This document shows, piece after piece, positions 36,263-44,486 of a stretch of 62,417 nt of DNA. Position 1 is the stretch's first letter; every line of letters starts with the position of its first letter. The notes beneath the pieces are model-generated. The model saw only the letters and a program-made list of their open reading frames with translations, searched no databases and was not told where the DNA came from. Source of the stretch: CAYXLI01 sp964464925 (GTDB lineage: Bacteria; Acidobacteriota; Terriglobia; Bryobacterales; Bryobacteraceae); assembly GCA_964464925.1 (NCBI GenBank), contig CAYXLI010000032.1, forward strand, positions 1-62,417. The letters run 5' to 3'. A program made the translations under genes and the position numbers.

Positions 36263-37231
36263 ATGCGCTGGATTCTCATACTCGTATGTGCTGCCGTGTG
36301 TCTTGCGGCCGATGTGAAACAGATCTTCCCGGCCGGAGCGAAGCCCGTTGGGCCGTTCAGCCCTGGGATTCAGGCAGGTGATTACGTCTATGTTTCGGGA
36401 CAGGGCGCTCGCAAGCCTGCGGATAATTCTCTCGCCGCAGAGGCGGACGCACAGACTCGACAGGTGATCGAGAACCTGCGCGTAATCCTGGATGCGGCGG
36501 GCCACGGCTTGAATGATGTGGTGTACGCGCAGGTGTACATCAGTAACATGAATGCGTACGACGCAGTGGATGCGGCACTGAAGAGCGCGTTCCCGAATAA
36601 TCCGGCCCGGTCGTTCATCATCGTGCAGCGGCTGCCGACAGATACACCGGTCGAGGTTTCCGTGGTCGCGTCCAAGAAGCCTGGCCCACGCGTGTACATG
36701 CCCGGAGTGCTCGGAAAATTATCCACAACGAATCGCGTACCCAGCGAGCCTGCTAAGCAGGCTGAGCTTGCGTTCGACTCCAGTGCCGCATGGCTGAAGA
36801 GCAAGAAGTTGAAGCTCTCCGACCTGGACTACGTGACCATCTATCACACGGCTGATCTGCCCCGCGATACCGTGGAACAGATCGCAAATAAGCGGCTGAA
36901 GACCTCAACGAAGCGTGCGTTCATCGAAACGGCTGCCCTGCCCTCCCATGCAAATATAGAGATCACCGGCGTCGCGAACGCGCCCGACCTGATATTCACC
37001 TCCGCGCACACCGGCACCACTGAAGAAGTGCTGAACGGCTTGAAGCAGGATGCCGGCGGGTCCATGGACAAGGTGGTCGCCGCAAATGTTTACCTTGACG
37101 ATATCGACAACTTCGCTGTCATGAACAAAGCCTATGCAGGATTCTTTGGAGCCGTGCCGCCGACGCGCACGACAGTGCAGCCGGTGAAGGGCGCGAAGGC
37201 GAACACGATCACGCTGATTGCTGTCAAATAA
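36263..37231 (+). CDS. Secreted tandem RidA-like (YjgF/UK114) protein
   Basis: The 322-residue protein has a signal peptide (WILILVCAAVCLAA). Residues ~20-130 match the RidA fold: AKPVGPFSPGIQAGDYVYVSGQGA, TRQVIENLRVILDAAGHGLNDVV, SFIIVQRLPTDTPVEV. Residues ~225-322 form a second RidA-like unit ending TRTTVQPVKGAKANTITLIAVK. RidA enzymes hydrolyse reactive imines; secreted tandem forms are not characterised. The arginine needed for imine deamination in the canonical position is not obvious in the first domain. It overlaps the convergent dehydrogenase gene by 8 bp. Confidence 0.8.
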   Translation: MRWILILVCAAVCLAADVKQIFPAGAKPVGPFSPGIQAGDYVYVSGQGARKPADNSLAAEADAQTRQVIENLRVILDAAGHGLNDVVYAQVYISNMNAYDAVDAALKSAFPNNPARSFIIVQRLPTDTPVEVSVVASKKPGPRVYMPGVLGKLSTTNRVPSEPAKQAELAFDSSAAWLKSKKLKLSDLDYVTIYHTADLPRDTVEQIANKRLKTSTKRAFIETAALPSHANIEITGVANAPDLIFTSAHTGTTEEVLNGLKQDAGGSMDKVVAANVYLDDIDNFAVMNKAYAGFFGAVPPTRTTVQPVKGAKANTITLIAVK

Positions 37232-37820
37232 CTTCGAAGATCACTCCAGTGCGAGCACCTTCAACACTCTTTGCGTAAGCGAGAGCCACGCGGGCCGCCG
37301 GTACGGCTTCGTGACCACGGAAGAACGGGCCATACTGGTCCATCGATTCCTGCAGCACGCCGGGGCTGACTGCATTGATGCGAATGCCGCGAGGCAGTTC
37401 GATAGCGGCAGCGCGAACAAATGCTTCCACCGCGCCGTTGCACATCGACGCCGAGGTGCCGGCTATGATCGGGTCGTGCGTGAGCACCCCCGAAGTCAGC
37501 GTGAACGATCCGCCATCGTTGATGAACTCGCGGCCGGTCAGCACCAGGTTCACCTGACCCATCAGTTTATCTTTCAGGCCGATCTCATAATCGGAGGCTG
37601 TCATCTGTGCCAACGGCGCGAACTTGACGCTTCCGGCCGCGCTGATCATCGCGTCGAATCGGCCGATCTTCTGGAAGGCGGCGCGGATCGATTCCGGATT
37701 GGTCATATCGAGATTCAGTTCCCCGCTGCGGCCGGCTTTGACGATGTCATGGCGGGGGCCGAGTTCTTTCACGATCGCCTTGCCGATTGTGCCTGAGGCA
37801 CCTACTATTACGATCTTCAT
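37224..37820 (-). CDS. Short-chain dehydrogenase-like protein lacking the YxxxK motif
   Basis: The 198-residue protein has the Rossmann start KIVIVGASGTIGKAIVKEL and the strands ISAAGSVKFAPL, GSFTLTSGVL and RINAVSPGVLQESMD of the SDR superfamily. The catalytic serine position is kept (TSG), but the region where YxxxK should be reads GTSASMCNGAVEAFV, so both Tyr and Lys are missing. This is a known compact SDR subgroup; NAD(P)-dependent activity is doubtful and a sugar- or regulator-like role is possible. It converges on the RidA-like gene and overlaps it by 8 bp. Confidence 0.75.
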   Translation of the reverse strand: MKIVIVGASGTIGKAIVKELGPRHDIVKAGRSGELNLDMTNPESIRAAFQKIGRFDAMISAAGSVKFAPLAQMTASDYEIGLKDKLMGQVNLVLTGREFINDGGSFTLTSGVLTHDPIIAGTSASMCNGAVEAFVRAAAIELPRGIRINAVSPGVLQESMDQYGPFFRGHEAVPAARVALAYAKSVEGARTGVIFEVI

Positions 37821-37913
37821 TGTCCACCAGATGCAGGGAGTGACGGGGTAGATTCAACACTCTGCTAGAATGGCGCAATTCGAAACAACATACGTTCGTA
37901 AGGAGACGGAAGC

Positions 37914-38834
37914 TTGTCTGACGGGAAGAATAAAGCATTCATGGCCGATCCGGTCGCATTCATGAAACGATACGCTGTGTGCCCAGCGGATGACATTGGC
38001 ATGTACATCGGCGATCAGGCAACCAGCATGAATACCACTGGTTCGGTCGGCAAGGACTACGTCTATTCGACGATCGCCACGGGGAAGCGTGTCGCGTGGC
38101 TGAACTTCGCCAAGAGAGCCCGAGGCAGCGGCGTAAGCATGTCTTTCATCCCAAAAGCCGAAGGGGCGATATCGGTCGATGGCTCTTACGCTCCGCAGCC
38201 GCACAAGGTAAAGTCGTTCTTCCTGCCTTGGACGGCGGGCGGCGGCATCATCAAACTCGCTATCCCGCAAAAAGGCACCGTAACGGCTGTTCAGGACGCG
38301 GACTACTTCTTCACGGCGACCATCACTGGCTGCTCCGTCTTCATCAAAGGGACGCGTCAGGCTCCCGAGGTCTACCACGCGGGCGGGGATACAAAGCAGA
38401 GTAATCCGTTGCAAGCGGCTCTATTCTGGCGAAACCTGATGACCACCTATAGCGGCGGGGGCGCCCTTGTAGAGGAAGTCAATAAGACCCATTACATTTC
38501 CGATCCCCACTCCAGTAAAGGAGGGACGAATACACAGAACTCCGAGACATTCGAGGCGTGGCTGAAAGCGAATTCACCAAACGATCTCGATATACAGATG
38601 GTGTTCCCCTGGGGCTGCGTCATGGGCCTCCGGGACGCAGCCGGAGATTGGACATTCTATCTGCAAGAGAATGCGACCATTCTGTATTCGAAGTGGGAGA
38701 AGAAGAGCATCTTCTCAAAGACAAAGGTGAAGGGCACCATGACCGGTGCAGCGCGCCCCATGCTGTTCCGGGAAATCTTTCCAAACGGCGGAACCCATCA
38801 CGTGTTTCTGCCCCAGCTCCCACGCAAGCTTTAG
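37914..38834 (+). CDS. Hypothetical protein, unrecognised 306-residue domain
   Basis: The protein starts from TTG with a TAAGGAGAC ribosome-binding site. It has no signal peptide. The region near residues 125-160 reads DADYFFTATITGCSVFIKGTRQAPEVYHAGGD, a single Cys with a nearby His, reminiscent of segments in bacterial effector/toxin C-terminal domains, but I cannot assign a family. The C-terminal third (FPWGCVMGLRDAAGDWTFYLQENATILY) is also distinctive. It is divergent from the SDR-like gene, 93 bp apart, and converges on the thiamine-binding-like gene with a 4-bp overlap. Function unknown. Confidence 0.6.
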   Translation: MSDGKNKAFMADPVAFMKRYAVCPADDIGMYIGDQATSMNTTGSVGKDYVYSTIATGKRVAWLNFAKRARGSGVSMSFIPKAEGAISVDGSYAPQPHKVKSFFLPWTAGGGIIKLAIPQKGTVTAVQDADYFFTATITGCSVFIKGTRQAPEVYHAGGDTKQSNPLQAALFWRNLMTTYSGGGALVEEVNKTHYISDPHSSKGGTNTQNSETFEAWLKANSPNDLDIQMVFPWGCVMGLRDAAGDWTFYLQENATILYSKWEKKSIFSKTKVKGTMTGAARPMLFREIFPNGGTHHVFLPQLPRKL

Positions 38835-39130
38835 CGCAGCTTCTGTTCCACGCTCCGGACCTTGTCCTCCATGGTCTGTTCGCGATCGGTCCGGGTGCCG
38901 AACCGCATGCTGCTGGTGATGCGGGGTGCTCCCATGTCGTGGAGCACCTCATGACATCTTTTCACTGCCTGAAATACGTCATCCCACTCGCCTTCGATAT
39001 TGGTGCCGTAGGCGTGGAGTTTCGTCTTGAGTCCCGCCTCTGCCAGAATGCGCTCACATGCAGTGACGTAAGCCGATACCGATACGCCAACACCTAGGGG
39101 AACAACACAGAGATCAGCAATCACTTTCAT
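38831..39130 (-). CDS. MTH1187/UPF0045-type thiamine-binding protein
   Basis: The 99-residue protein matches the MTH1187/YkoF-like family: ADLCVVPLGVGVSVSAYVTACERILAEAGLKTKLHAYGTNIEGEWDDVFQAVKRCHEVLHDMGAPRITSSMRFGTRTDREQTMEDKVRSVEQKL. Members bind thiamine-related molecules in several bacteria, and their roles are otherwise unclear. The stop codon overlaps the convergent gene by 4 bp. No thiamine genes are nearby. Confidence 0.85.
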   Translation of the reverse strand: MKVIADLCVVPLGVGVSVSAYVTACERILAEAGLKTKLHAYGTNIEGEWDDVFQAVKRCHEVLHDMGAPRITSSMRFGTRTDREQTMEDKVRSVEQKLR

Positions 39131-39374
39131 CTACTCCAGTGTCACGCTTTTCGCGGATAGGAGAAGCGCACATCGATTCGATCCGGAAAGGGGATGCGGA
39201 GGACATTCTCGCCTGAGGGATTGCGGAAGATAGCTGCGCGGCTGTGGCTATAGCGGCGACGCGCACGTTGTCTATCAGAATGTCAGCTTGAGTAAAGGCC
39301 GGGAGAGAGCAGCCCACGAGTGTCGCACAGAATGTGTGAATCTGACGCACCCGTGTATCGTAACGCAAACATGC

Positions 39375-39461
39375 TTAGGCCTTAGGGGATGAGGAGATCA
39401 TCGAGAGAAACAACCCGACGATCAAGAATCCCAAAAGAAACGCTGAGACTAGCACTGGCAT
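39375..39461 (-). CDS. 28-residue single-span membrane peptide
   Basis: A short frame on the minus strand reads MPVLVSAFLLGFLIVGLFLS followed by MISSSPKA and a TAA stop. About 20 residues are hydrophobic, so it would form one transmembrane helix with a short C-terminal tail. A strong AAGGAGA ribosome-binding site lies 8 nt upstream of the ATG, which is better than many annotated genes have. It resembles single-helix accessory subunits such as KdpF or CydX in shape, but no such complex is encoded here. I see no other gene in 39131-39374. Confidence 0.6.
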   Translation of the reverse strand: MPVLVSAFLLGFLIVGLFLSMISSSPKA

Positions 39462-39550
39462 GACGGCCTCTCCTTCTACTTACAATTGCAATTTCGGGGC
39501 CAAGTATTTCAGGCCGGAGCAGAGAACCCTATGTGTTAACGTATGGGCGT

Positions 39551-40825
39551 ATGCAAATGGATTTCGCATTCGGGAAAAGCGGCATTGTTCTCGATTTACC
39601 GCAAGGATTTCATTACCAAAAATTGGAGGCACGCTCGGCTCAGGCGCTGTCGGACAGTACGAGGGCGATCGAAGATGCTCTCGACGCGCCAACCGGCTCT
39701 ATCCCATTCGGAAAATTATGCCAGGGCAAGGTAACGGCGGCCATTTCCGTTTGCGACATCACCCGTCCGGCGCCCAACCGGCTCACTCTGCCGCCGATCC
39801 TACGCCGCATGGAAGCGGCCGGCATTCCGCGCGAAGGAATCACGATTCTGATCGCGACCGGGCTGCACCGGCCCGCCACTCCTGCCGAGATTCTGGAGAT
39901 AGCCGGGCCGGAGATCGCATCACAATACCGAATCGTTAACCATAACGCTAGAGAACTCAGCGAACACAGCCATTTAGGTGAGACCAGCAGCGGCACTCCG
40001 GTGCATATCGATAGGCGCTTTATAGACGCCGAGTTGCACGTGACCCTGGGATTTATAGAACCGCACCTGATGCTGGGGTTCAGCGGTGGGCGGAAGCTGA
40101 TCGCGCCGGGACTGGCGGCTCAGGAGACGATTAAGGTTCTGCACGGGCCGAAATTCATGCGCGATCCGCGGGCCGTTGAGGGCTCCGTAGCCGACAATCC
40201 GCTGCACCGGGAACTGATCGAGATCTCTCGGATGGCCCGGCACGATTTTCTGTTGGATGTCGCCCTGACCCGTTCGCGCCAAATTGCCGCCGTGTTTGCG
40301 GGGCACCCGGAACAGGCCCACGCGGCCGGAATGCAATTTGTTGCGAAAGTAATGCTGGAGCAGTTGGAAAGGCCAGCCGATGCGGTGATCACGAGCTGCG
40401 CCGGATACCCGCTGGATCTCACGTTTTATCAAGCGATCAAAGGGATTACAGCGGCCCAGCACATCGTCAAGAAGGGTGGCCGGATCCTATTGATTGCCGA
40501 ATGCCAGGAGGGAGCAGGAGCGCCGGAATTCTGCCAGATGCTGAAGAAGACTGATTCCAGCGCGGAGTTTCTGGACCTGATCAAGGAGTCGCCAGTCATC
40601 GTGGACCAGTGGCAGTTGGAGAAACTGGCGCTTGTCGCGCAAAAAGCCGAGATACTTTTTTACCTCCCTGGGTTGCCCACGGAATTCCACAGCAAGCTTT
40701 GGGGGCGCGTCTTCGGGACACCCGGAGACGCGGTTAAGGCTCTCACCGCGGGCCTGGCTGCGGGGTCGGAGATCGCGATTATTCCGGAAGGTCCGTATGT
40801 GCTGGCAAAAGCCGCGGCGGCTTAA
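39551..40825 (+). CDS. LarA-family (nickel-pincer lactate racemase-like) protein
   Basis: The 424-residue protein belongs to the LarA family: SVCDITRPAPNRLTLPPIL, ITILIATGLHRPATPAEI, EHSHLGETSSGTPVHIDRRFIDAELHVTLGFIEPHLMLGFSGGRKLIAPGLA, and CAGYPLDLTFYQAIKG. LarA enzymes racemise or isomerise 2-hydroxyacids with a nickel-pincer cofactor made by LarB, LarC and LarE, none of which is in this window. The substrate is therefore undetermined. I used the ATG at 39551; 39557 and an upstream GTG at 39533 are alternatives. It converges on the next gene with a 4-bp overlap. Confidence 0.85.
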   Translation: MQMDFAFGKSGIVLDLPQGFHYQKLEARSAQALSDSTRAIEDALDAPTGSIPFGKLCQGKVTAAISVCDITRPAPNRLTLPPILRRMEAAGIPREGITILIATGLHRPATPAEILEIAGPEIASQYRIVNHNARELSEHSHLGETSSGTPVHIDRRFIDAELHVTLGFIEPHLMLGFSGGRKLIAPGLAAQETIKVLHGPKFMRDPRAVEGSVADNPLHRELIEISRMARHDFLLDVALTRSRQIAAVFAGHPEQAHAAGMQFVAKVMLEQLERPADAVITSCAGYPLDLTFYQAIKGITAAQHIVKKGGRILLIAECQEGAGAPEFCQMLKKTDSSAEFLDLIKESPVIVDQWQLEKLALVAQKAEILFYLPGLPTEFHSKLWGRVFGTPGDAVKALTAGLAAGSEIAIIPEGPYVLAKAAAA

Positions 40826-41547
40826 CGGTCTTTGCGGTGATGCTTCACTAAGCCGACGATATCCGGCCAGAATTCACGGACCAGATTATTCATCGCGTCG
40901 GAGAGCAGGGACGTGCTCACGCGCATGGTCGTGTTGTGCAGTGAGCGCTCCGCGGTAGGGTAGTACAAATTGGACAGCGAGGAAGATGCAGCGTTGCCGA
41001 GCAACTCGCTCGCGTTGAGTTGCATACCGCCCATGTCCGACTTGACGAGTAGAAGGCTGGTGAAGGCGTGGGAAACGCGGGTGATAGCGGGTCCGCTGCC
41101 TTTTCGAAAATACCGCGGGTCCTGACGGAAAATCGCCGGCATGATCGCCTCAGTAAAATAAGTACCTTGCACGCCATCGGTGAACATCAGGGCGTAGCGG
41201 CGCGATATCCCTTGTGCTCCTTCTCCAAAGCTTGGGTACTGGTGTGTGGCGTGCGCCATGCCCGCATAAAAAACAGTGGAAAGAAATGCAGAAGAATCGA
41301 AGGCGTCTTTCGTTGCGAGGGCGAACTTCTGTTTCACACTGAGGTTCCGAAGATCAGACGCCGCCAAGGAGGTTGTCTTGTAGTTGGGCATGATGCCGAG
41401 GATACGGTGCTGATCGTTCTCGGCATACATCGGCTCACCGGCTTCGCCACCGCGAAGCGGGACAAGAGGGAGGGCCAGCGCACAGACCAAAAGAATAATT
41501 CTGGATATTCGGCGCAAAGTCTCCGGTAATGTTACCGCTGTATTCAT
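40822..41547 (-). CDS. Exported hypothetical protein
   Basis: The 241-residue protein has a signal-like N-terminus (IILLVCALALPLVPLRGGEAGEP). The body contains SVKQKFALATKDAFDSSAFLSTVFYAGMAHATHQYPSFGEGAQGISRRY and GTYFTEAIMPAIFRQDPRYFRKGSG, which look like a conserved membrane-associated domain of acidobacterial secreted proteins. I cannot assign a function. It converges with the LarA-like gene by 4 bp. Confidence 0.6.
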   Translation of the reverse strand: MNTAVTLPETLRRISRIILLVCALALPLVPLRGGEAGEPMYAENDQHRILGIMPNYKTTSLAASDLRNLSVKQKFALATKDAFDSSAFLSTVFYAGMAHATHQYPSFGEGAQGISRRYALMFTDGVQGTYFTEAIMPAIFRQDPRYFRKGSGPAITRVSHAFTSLLLVKSDMGGMQLNASELLGNAASSSLSNLYYPTAERSLHNTTMRVSTSLLSDAMNNLVREFWPDIVGLVKHHRKDR

Positions 41548-41649
41548 CGGCTAATTGTGAGGCGACCAGCGGGAGGAAGGGGTTACTGATGCGGGAGGTA
41601 TTTTTCGAGGGGAAATGCCCGGCGAGTGGAACTCGCCGGGCGGACCAAA

Positions 41650-42576
41650 TTAGTAGCTCATGGAGCAATAGCCGCCGCTCGCATTCACCCAGTTCTGCTG
41701 GATGAGGTACTGCAGGCCGCCAAGCGTCACATTGTACTTAGAACCATTGCTCGCAGTGGAGGTAGTTCCGAACGTCCAGGCGCACTTGTCGGCGTTCTCA
41801 TAGCCGCGGTTGTCATACCAGGCATTGAGATCCGGGTCCGTGGTCGCTTCTTCCAATTCGTGTGCAACGACGCTCGCCATCCCGTCCGCTCCCGGATTTC
41901 CGTTCGGGCTGGTGGATTGGGCGGCACACGACGACAAACACTGGGTTGCGGAGTTGCCGACGAATGCATACTTAATGTCGCTTCCGCTGATGGTGGCGTG
42001 GGTATGCCAGCCGCAATACTGACTGCAGAAGCCGGAAGTTTCCGTCACGTCAGAGGAACTAAGGACGAAGTAGACTCCGTTTGTGTCCTTCGGCAAACGT
42101 CCGCTGGTGATGGCAGCATTCACGATCGCCTGAACCGCGGCATCCGTCAGAGAGGTGCCTTGCGAATAGTTGTCGGTGGTAGAGGCAGCGTAATGGACTG
42201 AATTGCTCACCTTCACGTTCGAACCGTTGTAATAAGTTGTGTTGATGTTGAAGTAGGACGAGCCGCCGATCGACTGCGCCAGAGTTGTGAGAATGTTTAC
42301 ACCTGTATCGCCACTCCAATTACCATACCAGATGTAATAGACATTCACGGTTCCCGTGATGATGGGACCGCCGTGATACGAAATGCCGTTTCCACCGCCG
42401 GATCCCGGTCTAGAGAAACCGCCGGGGTTCGCGTTCCCATTGCCCGGATGGTTAATGGTGCCGATACCGCGGCCATTCGGCGCTAAATCCTTCTCGTTAT
42501 TTGCTTGCGGGAAGACGCAGAGCGAACACGCCAAAGCCGCAACCGTTACTTTCCCCAGGAAAGAGACTGATGACAT
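41650..42576 (-). CDS. Secreted EXORDIUM / phosphate-induced protein 1-like protein
   Basis: The 308-residue protein has a signal peptide (FLGKVTVAALACSLC) and a glycine/asparagine-rich linker. A domain then follows with YHGGPIITGTVNVYYIWYGNW, SYFNINTTYYN, VYFVLSSSDVTETSGFCSQYCGWHTHA, and VVAHELEEATTDPDLNAWYDNRGYENADKCAW. This matches the EXORDIUM/phosphate-induced-1 family of plant cell-wall proteins, also known in some bacteria. HELEE resembles but does not satisfy a HExxH metal site. The start at 42576 gives the clean signal peptide; an upstream in-frame start at 42789 gives an unlikely 71-residue extension. Confidence 0.8.
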   Translation of the reverse strand: MSSVSFLGKVTVAALACSLCVFPQANNEKDLAPNGRGIGTINHPGNGNANPGGFSRPGSGGGNGISYHGGPIITGTVNVYYIWYGNWSGDTGVNILTTLAQSIGGSSYFNINTTYYNGSNVKVSNSVHYAASTTDNYSQGTSLTDAAVQAIVNAAITSGRLPKDTNGVYFVLSSSDVTETSGFCSQYCGWHTHATISGSDIKYAFVGNSATQCLSSCAAQSTSPNGNPGADGMASVVAHELEEATTDPDLNAWYDNRGYENADKCAWTFGTTSTASNGSKYNVTLGGLQYLIQQNWVNASGGYCSMSY

Positions 42577-42837
42577 GGATTGATAATCGTCCTTGATTCG
42601 AATTCCCAATAGGGTGGGGTGAGTGTAACACAAGGCGAGCCCGCACGGATAGAACTCTAACGGGTGAGTACTGGAGTGCCAGGATTCTCCTAGGGGGCAT
42701 CCAGGAATGATCACTTTTTCGTGACCTGGAACCCGGCTGCTGCGTCCGATAGCTAGAGGTTTTTTGACCTTCCCGTCCGCATTTCCCATCTGCGGTACAC
42801 TAAACCTAAGTGGAGGAGTCGCCGCGCGCGCCTGCCT

Positions 42838-44127
42838 ATGAATAGCCGTTTCAAGTTAGCTGTCGTTTCGTTTTCAACCCTTCTCGTTGTGTTTCTGTTG
42901 CTTGGCGCAGTTATGGGCCGCAGCGCTTCACCCGAGGACGCCTATCGTCACCTGTCTGTCTACAGCGAGGTGCTATCCCGCATCAAGAGCGAATATGTGG
43001 AAGAGCCAGATATTAAGAGCGTCACGCTCGGTGCGATCAACGGCCTGTTGGAATCCATTGACCCCTATGCCAGCTATTTGAATGCGGAGCAATACAAGCA
43101 GTACGAGAAAGCGCAGGAAATCAAGAAGGCCAGCGTCGGACTAGTTCTTTCGAAGAAGTTTGGGTATGTAGGAATTGTGGACGTAATTCCCGGCACATCG
43201 GCCGCCAAGGCAGGGTTGAACACGGGCGACCTGTTGGAGAGCATTGGAGGCGTCGCCACTCGCGACATGCCACTGGCCTTTGCCGAGTTGCTGCTGCAGG
43301 GCGAGCCTGGAACTACCGTTGAAATCTCGGCATTGCGCCTTCGGAAGCCCGAACCGCAGAAAATTACCTTGACGCGCGCGCCGATCAAGTATCCGGCTGT
43401 GATTGCCAAGTTGATGCCGGAGCAGGTTGGTTATGTGCAGGTACAGTCGATGGAAGCCGGCAAGGTGAAGGAAGTGGCGACCGCGATCGATAGTTTGCAG
43501 AAGCAGGGTGCAAAGAAGATCCTCTTAGACCTGCGAAACTCCGCGGTTGGCAAACCCGAAGATGGCGTCGCCTTGGCGAATCTGTTCGTGGACAAGGGCA
43601 CGCTCGCGTACTTGCAGGGCCAAAAGATCGCACGCCAGAATTTCGACGCAGATCCGGCGAAGGTCATCTCCCGCCTTCCGCTCGTGGTTGTGACGAATCG
43701 TGGAACTGCGAGCGCGGCTGAAGTTGCGGCAGCAAGTTTGCTGGACGATAAACGAAGCGAAGTGGTGGGCGAGCGGACGTACGGAGATGCCTCCATGCGC
43801 CGGGCGATCACGATGGATGACGGAGGCGCTGTGATTCTCTCCGTTGCCAAGTATTATTCGCCTTCCGGCAAGGCTATTCAGGATTCTGGGGTAACGCCGA
43901 CTGTCCTGGTCACCGATGTGGACTCTGCCGCCGAGCAGGAAGATGAGACGCAGCCCACTCCGGAGGCGCAGCCGAAGAAGGGTGAAGACCCGGTTCTGAA
44001 AAGGGCTCTGGAAGTATTAACCAAGGGCAAGACGGACACCACAGCGCAGAATCCGGATGCAGCCAAACAGCCGAAGGTTGCGCCTCCGCCGGACACCCCG
44101 CTGCACATTCCGGCTCCGAAGCAGTAG
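42838..44127 (+). CDS. S41-family C-terminal-processing-like protein with degenerate active site
   Basis: The 429-residue protein has a signal-anchor N-terminus, a PDZ domain (SVGLVLSKKFGYVGIVDVIPGTSAAKAGLNTGDLLESIGG), and an S41 peptidase core. The catalytic serine is present in TNRGTASAAEVAAASLLDD. Where the catalytic lysine and glutamine are expected (consensus G-K-G-x-V-Q), the sequence reads GERTYGDASMRRAI, so both are gone. A proline/glutamate/lysine-rich tail follows the core. It may bind rather than cleave protein tails. The gene precedes a small zinc-ribbon gene. Confidence 0.85.
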   Translation: MNSRFKLAVVSFSTLLVVFLLLGAVMGRSASPEDAYRHLSVYSEVLSRIKSEYVEEPDIKSVTLGAINGLLESIDPYASYLNAEQYKQYEKAQEIKKASVGLVLSKKFGYVGIVDVIPGTSAAKAGLNTGDLLESIGGVATRDMPLAFAELLLQGEPGTTVEISALRLRKPEPQKITLTRAPIKYPAVIAKLMPEQVGYVQVQSMEAGKVKEVATAIDSLQKQGAKKILLDLRNSAVGKPEDGVALANLFVDKGTLAYLQGQKIARQNFDADPAKVISRLPLVVVTNRGTASAAEVAAASLLDDKRSEVVGERTYGDASMRRAITMDDGGAVILSVAKYYSPSGKAIQDSGVTPTVLVTDVDSAAEQEDETQPTPEAQPKKGEDPVLKRALEVLTKGKTDTTAQNPDAAKQPKVAPPPDTPLHIPAPKQ

Positions 44128-44147
44128 CAAGTTCTTAGAAAATACCT

Positions 44148-44438
44148 ATGCCCCTGTATGAGTACAAGTGCCGCAAGTGCGGCACCGTGTTTGAGAAAAT
44201 TGAACGATTCAGTGATGAACCGCTGAAGACGCATGATGGCGATTGCGGAGGTGAGGTAGAGCGTCTGCTTTCCACACCGGCGCTGCAGTTCAAAGGCTCT
44301 GGCTGGTACATTACCGATTACGCCAAGGGCGGCTCTTCTTCGGCTCCTTCCAAATCGCCGTCTGAGAGCAAGACAGAAACGAAGAGCGAGACGAAGACGG
44401 AAAGCAAGCCATCCTCCTCTTCATCCGATTCCAAGTAG
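44148..44438 (+). CDS. FmdB-like zinc-ribbon protein
   Basis: The 96-residue protein starts PLYEYKCRKCGTVFEKIERFSDEP, the FmdB-type regulatory zinc ribbon; its second pair is weaker, with a single CGGEVERLL. The C-terminal half is a serine/threonine/glutamate/lysine low-complexity tail (KSPSESKTETKSETKTESK). Proteins of this kind often regulate genes or bind nucleic acid. It lies 20 bp after the S41-like gene on the same strand and is likely co-transcribed. Confidence 0.85.
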   Translation: MPLYEYKCRKCGTVFEKIERFSDEPLKTHDGDCGGEVERLLSTPALQFKGSGWYITDYAKGGSSSAPSKSPSESKTETKSETKTESKPSSSSSDSK

Positions 44439-44442
44439 CTTA

Positions 44443-44474
44443 AAGACGCGCACTTCAGGCGCGCCTTTCCTTGC
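44443..44474 (+). terminator. GC-rich hairpin after the zinc-ribbon gene
   Basis: A GC-rich imperfect inverted repeat around ACGCGCACTTCAGGCGCGC, followed by CTTTCC, sits 5-35 nt after the stop. The T-tract is weak, so termination is possible but not strong. It lies between the convergent zinc-ribbon and permease genes and could serve both. Confidence 0.35.
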
Positions 44475-44486
44475 ACAAGTTCCGAG

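Noticed and set aside
39114..39368. An 84-residue minus-strand frame downstream of the small membrane peptide
   Set aside because: Its composition is not protein-like and there is no ribosome-binding site; it overlaps the thiamine-binding gene start.
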